From: CAZOVK01 sp964583165
Lineage (GTDB): Bacteria; Bacillota; Clostridia; Lachnospirales; WRAX01
Length of the DNA: 10,805 bases
NCBI GenBank assembly: GCA_964583165.1
Contig: CAZOVK010000079.1
Span: forward strand, 1 to 10,805
Reading direction: 5' to 3'
Positions 6,677 through 10,805 of this stretch are shown here, piece after piece. The position numbers and the translations under genes are program-made. The stretch's first letter is position 1. The number at the start of each line of letters is the position of its first letter. Below the pieces are notes generated by a model. It had not been told where the DNA came from. It saw nothing but the letters and a program-made list of their open reading frames with translations, and ran no database searches.

Positions 6677-7033
6677 CTAGTCCTCCACAATCTCTGACAT
6701 GCGCAAATCTTCTATCATTATAAGTAACGAATTATATTCGGTTTCGTTTAGCCTTTCGCGTAGGTTTTCGGCGCATTCGGCTAGTTTTTCTATTTTCTCC
6801 AAACGTGCCTTGTGCTTTTCGGCCAGTTTCAGTGCAGTTTCGTAGCGCATTAGCTTCTTTTCTGTTCGCGTGATTATATCGAAGACGGCTTGACGGCTCG
6901 TGTTCTCTGTTTCTGCAACCTCGTGCAGTGAACAATCCGAAAAGTGGTAGGCGCTAAATATACCGCGTTGCTTATCCGTCAATAGCGATTCATAGAAGTC
7001 GTAGAGAATGGCTGTTTGAGCGGTTTTATCCAT
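6677..7033 (-). CDS. ylxM: YlxM/p13-like HTH protein, SRP-associated
   Basis: A 118-residue YlxM-family protein. It starts with a sigma-70 region-4-like helix-turn-helix: LTDKQRGIF at 18-26, then SLHEVAETENTSRQAVFDIITRTEKKL. A basic/acidic helical C terminus follows (about residues 67-118). In streptococci YlxM stimulates the SRP GTPases together with Ffh, FtsY and scRNA, and it almost always precedes ffh, as here. I chose ATG 7033, since the in-frame GTG at 7039 overlaps a GAGGTG ribosome site that serves the ATG. It is the first gene behind a near-consensus promoter; ftsY, often its upstream neighbour, is absent. Family assignment is strong from the motif and context. Confidence 0.92.
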   Translation of the reverse strand: MDKTAQTAILYDFYESLLTDKQRGIFSAYHFSDCSLHEVAETENTSRQAVFDIITRTEKKLMRYETALKLAEKHKARLEKIEKLAECAENLRERLNETEYNSLLIMIEDLRMSEIVED

Positions 7034-7036
7034 ACG

Positions 7037-7042
7037 CACCTC
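7037..7042 (-). promoter_or_regulatory. Ribosome binding site deciding the ylxM start
   Basis: The minus strand reads GAGGTG, ending 3 nt (the GAGG core 5 nt) before ATG 7033. The GTG inside it is in frame with ylxM but would have no ribosome site of its own. Confidence 0.6.
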
Positions 7043-7067
7043 GGTGTTAAAGATTATTACTTGTCAG

Positions 7068-7096
7068 AGTATACTATACGATTGAAATGTTGTCAA
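7068..7096 (-). promoter_or_regulatory. Near-consensus sigmaA promoter of the ylxM-ffh-rpsP-khpA-rimM-trmD-mtaB operon
   Basis: The minus strand carries a perfect -35 TTGACA (7091-7096), a 17-nt spacer and a -10 TATACT (7068-7073; five of six). Transcription should begin near 7061, giving a leader of about 28 nt with no room for a riboswitch. A strong, simple promoter fits a constitutive translation/secretion operon. It lies directly downstream of the terminator of the preceding gene. Confidence 0.85.
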
Positions 7097-7100
7097 GAGG

Positions 7101-7126
7101 AAATTAAAAGGGCGCAAGTGCGCCCT
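7101..7126 (-). terminator. Intrinsic terminator after the stalk-domain gene
   Basis: On the minus strand a perfect 7-bp stem AGGGCGC/GCGCCCT (7109-7126, four-base loop) is followed by TTTAATTT. It starts 6 nt after the stop codon of the secreted-protein gene and insulates it from the ylxM operon promoter just downstream. Confidence 0.88.
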
Positions 7127-7131
7127 AGGGT

Positions 7132-8160
7132 TTATTGGGGGTATCTTGTGATTACGTATGTAGCTGACGTGATTTTTGACCAATCAAGCTTGCGCCCCCA
7201 GTGAATGGAGCTGTTGTAATTGCCTTCGGCTATAATCACGCCGTCATTCTCGACGCTTAAAACAATAACGGAGTGTGTGTCGTTGTTGATTCTGACTATA
7301 TCGCCGACTCTGATTGAGCCAAAGTCTTCATGCATACGCCCGGGTCTGTTGCCGAAAGCCGCGTCACTGAGCATGAACGCAAAGCCCGCGCAACCGTAAC
7401 CACCGCTGTAGATGCCGCCATTCCAAGCGTAGAAGTTGTCGTTTGTCCATCTCATGCCCTCGGGGTAGTCGGTTTTTAGAGCTATCATGCTGGCGTAGAT
7501 GCCTTCGGCTGTGAGGGGGGGTTCAACAGCTTCGGGTTTGGGCTGTTGTTCTACGGGTTGTTGCTCTTCGGGTTTCTGTACTGGTTCTTGCTGTTTGGGT
7601 TCTTCCTGTTTCGGAGTTTCTTCTACCGGCTTTTGCTCGTCCGATGTTTCATTTGTATAACCTGTTGTTGACAGAATGGCGACAGTATTATTTTTGCCAT
7701 CCCACTCAACGCCGAAATCCAGCAGTTTTCCGAGGTCACGGAGCATGAAGTAGTTGTTTTGGTTAATTGTATAAGCAGTGAGTTTTACGGGGTTGTCATC
7801 TAGGTATATGCTTGAAGTTGAGAGTGTGGCTGTTTTGGTTGATGCGCCTATGGACGGAACCATTTCACCGCCGACGACTATGTAAGTATTGCCGCGGACC
7901 ATGTTGATAGCCTGTTTCGTGCCGTCCCATGTTATGCCGAATTGTTTGTTTGTGCCTGATAATATGTATGCTATATCTCTTAGCTTGAAGTAGTTGTTTT
8001 CGTTGATTGTGTATGCGTCAAAGTCTTTCACAACGCCATCAACAGTGACCTTTGAGGCGGTCTTAATGGCGGTTTGGGTATTCGTGTCGGCGTAAACTGC
8101 CGCGGGTATTGCCGTGAAAGTTAGAATCAATGCAAGAAAAACCGAAAGAAATCTCTTCAT
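7132..8160 (-). CDS. Secreted stalk-domain (copper amine oxidase N-like) protein with putative papain-fold C-terminal domain
   Basis: A 342-residue exported protein. Residues 1-24 form a signal peptide (MKRFLSVFLALILTF core, likely cut after VYA24). Two copper-amine-oxidase-N1-like repeats follow: AYTINENNYFKLRDIAYIL (49-67) with ITWDG, and AYTINQNNYFMLRDLGKLL (129-147) with VEWDG. In clostridia such repeats are extracellular stalk modules and do not imply copper oxidation. Residues about 172-215 are a Pro/Glu/Gln/Lys-rich linker. The C-terminal domain (about 216-342) has GGYGCAGFAFMLSDAAFG (Cys257), VGDIVRINNDTHSVIVL (His296) and AEGNYNSSIHWGR (Asn314), resembling an NlpC/P60- or CHAP-like Cys-His-Asn peptidase/amidase; this is inference. 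The start is ATG 8160 with a GGGGGG tract 5 nt upstream; the longer frame to 8220 runs through a terminator. No wall-anchor motif is visible. Substrate unknown. Confidence 0.85.
   Translation of the reverse strand: MKRFLSVFLALILTFTAIPAAVYADTNTQTAIKTASKVTVDGVVKDFDAYTINENNYFKLRDIAYILSGTNKQFGITWDGTKQAINMVRGNTYIVVGGEMVPSIGASTKTATLSTSSIYLDDNPVKLTAYTINQNNYFMLRDLGKLLDFGVEWDGKNNTVAILSTTGYTNETSDEQKPVEETPKQEEPKQQEPVQKPEEQQPVEQQPKPEAVEPPLTAEGIYASMIALKTDYPEGMRWTNDNFYAWNGGIYSGGYGCAGFAFMLSDAAFGNRPGRMHEDFGSIRVGDIVRINNDTHSVIVLSVENDGVIIAEGNYNSSIHWGRKLDWSKITSATYVITRYPQ
7741..8012 (-). repeat. Internal duplication: two stalk repeats similar at DNA level
   Basis: Two segments of the secreted-protein gene, near 7742-7773 and 7981-8012, share most bases (both contain TGAAGTAGTTGTTTT) and encode AYTINxNNYFxLRD. 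The protein repeats are about 80 residues apart. Nucleotide similarity this high suggests a fairly recent or conversion-maintained duplication of the module. Confidence 0.7.
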
Positions 8161-8189
8161 ATTTACCCCCCGATAATAATCCGAATAGG

Positions 8190-8214
8190 AAAAAGGGCGG
8201 AAAAACCCCGCCCT
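8190..8214 (-). terminator. Intrinsic terminator after fchA
   Basis: The minus strand shows AGGGCGG, a seven-base loop (GGTTTTT) and CCGCCCT (8194-8214), running into a T tract (8190-8194). It begins about 6 nt after the fchA stop. It ends the fhs-fchA operon and lies 30 nt before the stalk-domain gene, for which no clear separate promoter is visible, so that gene may depend on read-through or on a weak -10-like TATTAT in the short gap. Confidence 0.85.
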
Positions 8215-8219
8215 AGTCA

Positions 8220-8846
8220 TTACATTGATGTCAGAATCTCATTATAGATGTTGTCAGCCAGAACAAGTGCCTTTTCAAGAATGTGCTCGCCCGCCTGTTT
8301 ATATTCGGCCACAAACGCCTCGTCCTTGATGCCGCCAAGGTTAATGAGCACGTTAAGCCACGCGCCTTGTAACGCCGCTTTCAGGCACAGCGCAGAAACC
8401 CCCAAGTCGCTAGCGGCGCTTGTGTTCGTTTTACCTATGGCTTTGTGTGTCAGCTCTAACGCGCTGATACATAAACACATGAGGTCATAGGGCGCTTGTG
8501 TACAAATTTTGAGCGCTTTCTGCATAGCCGCCGCACGGACGGCTTTTTCGTCGTCGCTCGATTTGGGTAACGCGAGAGCGGCCGTTACGGTGTTGAAACT
8601 TTCGGTGTCACGGTCAATGAGTTCGAGAAACTCCTTGCGCATTGAGTTCGAGCGTTCGAGAATCTCGTTTATCTCGTTTTCAAACTTCTTGTATTTCGCG
8701 CGACCCGTTGAGAGCGAAGCTACCATTGAGGTCAACGCCGCGCCCAGAGCCGCGCAAAGCCCTGAAGCCGAGCCGCCACCGGGCGCGGGCGCGTCAGAAC
8801 CAAGGAGTTCGGTAAATTCGGTGATGGATAAATCTACGAGTGCCAT
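8220..8846 (-). CDS. fchA: Cyclodeaminase/cyclohydrolase family protein (FchA-like methenyl-THF cyclohydrolase)
   Basis: A 208-residue, mostly helical protein of the formimidoyltetrahydrofolate cyclodeaminase family. The folate-binding signature PAPGGGSASG is at residues 20-29, followed by GAALTSMVASLS, the long helices typical of the family, and TNTSAASDLGVSA. Stand-alone clostridial members (FchA) either act as 5,10-methenyl-THF cyclohydrolase beside formate-THF ligase or deaminate formimino-THF during purine or histidine breakdown; the sequence does not separate these. Its place 15 nt behind fhs favours the cyclohydrolase step, interconverting 10-formyl- and 5,10-methenyl-THF. The ATG at 8846 has a GGGGGA tract 5 nt upstream. 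A terminator follows immediately, so the operon has two genes. No folD or metF lies nearby. Confidence 0.88.
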   Translation of the reverse strand: MALVDLSITEFTELLGSDAPAPGGGSASGLCAALGAALTSMVASLSTGRAKYKKFENEINEILERSNSMRKEFLELIDRDTESFNTVTAALALPKSSDDEKAVRAAAMQKALKICTQAPYDLMCLCISALELTHKAIGKTNTSAASDLGVSALCLKAALQGAWLNVLINLGGIKDEAFVAEYKQAGEHILEKALVLADNIYNEILTSM

Positions 8847-8861
8847 AATATCCCCCAGATT

Positions 8862-10535
8862 TTAGAACAGACCTGTGATATTGCCGTCAGCGTCGATGTC
8901 AATGTGGTTAGCCGACGGTTCTTTCGGCAGACCCGGCATGGTCATGATGTCGCCCGTGATAGCGACAATGAAACCCGCGCCCGCGCTGACTTTTACTTCG
9001 CGTACAGTAATTTTGAAGTTTTCGGGGCGACCGAATTTCGCCGCGTCGTCAGAGAACGAGTACTGCGTCTTTGCCATACAAATCGGGAAATTGCCGTAGC
9101 CGAGTTTTGTCAGGCGGTCAAGCTCTTTCGATACACCCGCCGCGAAAATAACGTCGTCAGCGCCGTAAATCTTTGTTGCGATAGCCTTGATTTTGGCTTT
9201 GAGCGAGAGTGTGTCTTCGTATACGAAATGGAAGTTGTTCTCCGCTTCTTCACAAAGGCGAACGACCTCATGCGCGAGCGCTTCGCCACCTGCGCCGCCC
9301 TTGCCCCATACCTCTGACAGCGCGACATTAACGCCTAACTTGCGGCATTCGCTTTCAACGAGCGCCAGCTCTTCAACATCGTCAGTTGGAAAGCGGTTAA
9401 TCGCAACAACCGCGGGCAAGCCGTAATGTGTGGTGACGTTTTCAATATGTTTAAGTAGGTTTTGCATACCGAGCGATAGGGCTTCAAGGTTTTTCGGCCC
9501 CAAGTCCTTCTTCGATACGCCGCCATGCATCTTCAGTGCGCGAACCGTTGCTACGATAACAACCGCGTCGGGTTTGAGTCCTGCTTTGCGGCATTTTATG
9601 TCAACGAATTTTTCTGCGCCCAAGTCAGCGCCGAAGCCTGCCTCTGTTACAACATAGTCAGCCAGTTTCATGGCTGTTTTAGTCGCGATAACAGAGTTAC
9701 AGCCATGCGCGATATTTGCGAAGGGGCCGCCGTGGATAACTGCGGGTGTGTGTTCGAGTGTCTGAACAAGGTTCGGCTTAATCGCGTCTTTGAGGAGGAC
9801 GGCCATTGCGCCATGGGCGTTGAGCTGACCCGCTGTTACGGGCACTTCGTCATGCGTGTAACCTACGATAATCTTTGAGAGTCTTTCTTTTAAGTCGATA
9901 ATGTCGTTCGACAGGCACAGAATAGCCATGACTTCGCTTGCAACGGTGATGTCGAAGCCGTCTTCACGCGGTACGCCGTTCACGCGACCGTGAAGCCCGT
10001 TTGTGACAAAACGGAGTTGTCTGTCGTTCATGTCAACACAACGCTTCCATGTGATGCGGCGTGTGTCGATGCCTAGGGCGTTACCTTGGTAGATATGGTT
10101 GTCAAGCAGAGCCGCAAGCAGGTTATTCGCCGCGCCTATAGCGTGAAAATCGCCTGTGAAATGTAGATTTATGTCTTCCATAGGAACGACCTGAGCGTAA
10201 CCGCCACCGGCCGCGCCGCCTTTAACGCCAAAAACAGGCCCTAAAGAGGGTTCGCGTAATGCGATTACCGTCTTTTTGCCTATTTTTTTGAGTGCGTCAC
10301 CGAGGCCGACAACTGTTGTCGTTTTGCCTTCGCCCGCGGGCGTTGGCGTAATGGCTGTCACGAGTACGAGTTTTGCGCGGCTTGGCATATGCGCGAGCTT
10401 GTGAATGTCGAGCTTTGCCTTGTACTTGCCATAGTAGTCAAGGCAATCTGTGTCTAGCCCTAAACCCGCCGCCACTTCTGAAATCGGCAACATGGGCGTG
10501 GATTGAGCTATTTCGATGTCTGTTTTGATAGTCAT
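8862..10535 (-). CDS. fhs: Formate-tetrahydrofolate ligase (formyl-THF synthetase)
   Basis: A 557-residue cytoplasmic enzyme that joins formate to tetrahydrofolate using ATP, giving 10-formyl-THF. It is the entry step of the methyl branch of the Wood-Ljungdahl pathway and, in non-acetogens, supplies purine and initiator-fMet synthesis or recovers ATP in reverse. The P-loop TPTPAGEGKTT is at residues 63-73, followed by the highly conserved EPSLGPVFGVKGGAAGGGYA, PMEDINLHFTGD and the C-terminal GAGFIVAITGDIMTMPGLP. Length is typical (about 556). The ATG at 10535 has an AGGGG site about 5 nt upstream. It heads an operon with fchA. No carbon monoxide dehydrogenase or other acetogenesis genes are present, so acetogenesis cannot be claimed. 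Identity is unambiguous. Confidence 0.98.
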   Translation of the reverse strand: MTIKTDIEIAQSTPMLPISEVAAGLGLDTDCLDYYGKYKAKLDIHKLAHMPSRAKLVLVTAITPTPAGEGKTTTVVGLGDALKKIGKKTVIALREPSLGPVFGVKGGAAGGGYAQVVPMEDINLHFTGDFHAIGAANNLLAALLDNHIYQGNALGIDTRRITWKRCVDMNDRQLRFVTNGLHGRVNGVPREDGFDITVASEVMAILCLSNDIIDLKERLSKIIVGYTHDEVPVTAGQLNAHGAMAVLLKDAIKPNLVQTLEHTPAVIHGGPFANIAHGCNSVIATKTAMKLADYVVTEAGFGADLGAEKFVDIKCRKAGLKPDAVVIVATVRALKMHGGVSKKDLGPKNLEALSLGMQNLLKHIENVTTHYGLPAVVAINRFPTDDVEELALVESECRKLGVNVALSEVWGKGGAGGEALAHEVVRLCEEAENNFHFVYEDTLSLKAKIKAIATKIYGADDVIFAAGVSKELDRLTKLGYGNFPICMAKTQYSFSDDAAKFGRPENFKITVREVKVSAGAGFIVAITGDIMTMPGLPKEPSANHIDIDADGNITGLF

Positions 10536-10640
10536 TTAATCCCCTCATTCTAATACGAAAATTCGCCATACTACCACAGTATATCACAATAGGGGGGGAT
10601 TTGCAAAAGCAATTTATATGAAATCAAAATAGGTTTTTCA
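10536..10640. other. Intergenic region between the Spo0E-like gene and fhs
   Basis: This 105-nt gap holds the fhs promoter and ribosome site. An AT-rich inverted repeat (TGAAA/TTTCA, 10619-10640) directly follows the stop of the Spo0E-like gene, but it has no GC core and no T tract on the minus strand, so I do not call it a terminator. No riboswitch-like structure or small gene is apparent. Confidence 0.5.
10578..10606 (-). promoter_or_regulatory. SigmaA-type promoter of fhs-fchA with a G7/C7 spacer tract
   Basis: The minus strand reads -35 TTGCAA (10601-10606), a 17-nt spacer and -10 TATACT (10578-10583). Transcription would begin near 10571, giving a leader of about 36 nt. The spacer contains a run of seven C on this strand (10591-10597), so slippage in the run would change the 17-nt spacing. 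The -35 is the same TTGCAA as at the ireB promoter. Confidence 0.6.
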
Positions 10641-10805
10641 TTAAATACTATAACGCCACTGGTGTTTATGCGTCAGTAAAACCAATCTATCTACAACTTC
10701 TGATATTCTGAGTACACATGCGTTGTCTAAGCCGTAAATATCAGCCGCCGTATTAAGGCGCTTTCTATAAATTTCCAGTATGTTCAGTAAGAATCTTCCG
10801 TCCTT
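10641..10805 (-). CDS. Probable Spo0E-like aspartyl-phosphate phosphatase, C-terminal part (start off right edge)
   Basis: An open frame enters from the right edge and ends at TAA 10641-10643, giving 54 visible residues with no start codon. Its core has ILEIYRKRLNTAADIYGLDN followed by VLRISEVVDRLVLL. This is the two-helix pattern of Spo0E-like proteins: a first helix with RxxLN, a turn around GL, then a V-L-x-x-S-x-x-x-D-x-L helix in which Ser and Asp occupy the SQELD-type motif positions. Family members dephosphorylate Spo0A~P and delay sporulation; they are small (about 50-90 residues), so little is probably missing. The motif match is partial (SEVVD rather than SQELD) and was made by eye, so an unrelated small helical protein remains possible. 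It lies 105 nt upstream of fhs, which has its own promoter. Confidence 0.55.
   Translation of the reverse strand, partial: KDGRFLLNILEIYRKRLNTAADIYGLDNACVLRISEVVDRLVLLTHKHQWRYSI

Noticed and set aside
7132..8160. Reading the copper-amine-oxidase-like repeats as an actual oxidase
   Set aside because: These short N1-type repeats are structural stalk modules in clostridial secreted proteins. No catalytic oxidase domain or topaquinone site is present.
8161..8220. Upstream extension of the stalk-domain protein by 20 residues to an ATG at 8220
   Set aside because: The extension is translated straight through the fchA terminator and would hide the signal peptide. ATG 8160 has a G-run ribosome site and begins an ideal signal peptide.
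8904..9317. Plus-strand open frame of 137 codons opposite fhs, and similar long plus-strand frames opposite fhs and ffh
   Set aside because: They overlap highly conserved enzyme genes, lack ribosome sites and show no domain; biased codon use on the coding strand produces such frames.
8862..10535. Claiming acetogenesis (Wood-Ljungdahl pathway) from fhs and fchA
   Set aside because: Both enzymes also occur in non-acetogens for one-carbon supply or purine breakdown, and no other pathway gene is visible.
10619..10640. Inverted repeat TGAAA...TTTCA as a terminator for the Spo0E-like gene
   Set aside because: The stem is AT-rich and interrupted, with no T tract following on the minus strand.

Overview
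The window is a stretch of bacterial core chromosome. Every gene that can be supported is on the minus strand, so the transcription order is high to low coordinate. The gene content points to the Bacillota, most likely an anaerobic, probably spore-forming member of the Clostridia. The evidence is the ylxM-ffh-rpsP-khpA-rimM-trmD block, the ireB-ruvX-DUF1292-RNase J block, a formate-tetrahydrofolate ligase/cyclodeaminase pair, a secreted protein with copper-amine-oxidase-like 'stalk' repeats, and a probable Spo0E-like fragment. Base composition looks roughly balanced. No species can be named from the sequence alone.

Layout in transcription order. (1) 10805-10641: tail of a small Spo0E-like protein whose start is off the window. 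(2) fhs (10535-8862) and fchA (8846-8220) form a two-gene one-carbon/folate operon, with a sigmaA-type promoter at about 10578-10606 and an intrinsic terminator at 8190-8214. (3) 8160-7132: a secreted protein with two stalk repeats, a Pro/Glu/Gln-rich linker and a putative papain-fold C-terminal domain, closed by a strong terminator at 7101-7126. (4) A near-consensus promoter (TTGACA, 17 nt, TATACT; 7068-7096) starts a translation/secretion operon: ylxM, ffh, rpsP, khpA, rimM, trmD, mtaB. (5) A second promoter (about 2131-2159) starts ireB, ruvX, a DUF1292 gene and rnj, which runs off the left edge.

How they fit together. Block 4 combines protein targeting (SRP54/YlxM), 30S assembly (S16, RimM, an RNA-binding KH protein) and tRNA position-37 modification (TrmD, MtaB). 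Block 5 joins a Ser/Thr-kinase-controlled cell-wall regulator (IreB/ReoM) to a RuvX-family nuclease and the RNA-decay nuclease RNase J. Genes are tightly packed with several overlaps. No gap exceeds about 110 bases, and I saw no tRNA, rRNA, CRISPR array, IS element or prophage gene.

The genes themselves are ordinary. The most unusual signal is compositional: reading all 10,805 bases, including line and block joins, I found no GATC at all, although roughly 40 would be expected by chance, while all fifteen other four-base palindromes are present. Codon choice in the RNase J gene follows the same avoidance. Secondary signals are Shine-Dalgarno sequences made of G runs placed at a fixed distance from the start, frequent non-ATG starts, and the direct coupling of two tRNA-37 modification genes.
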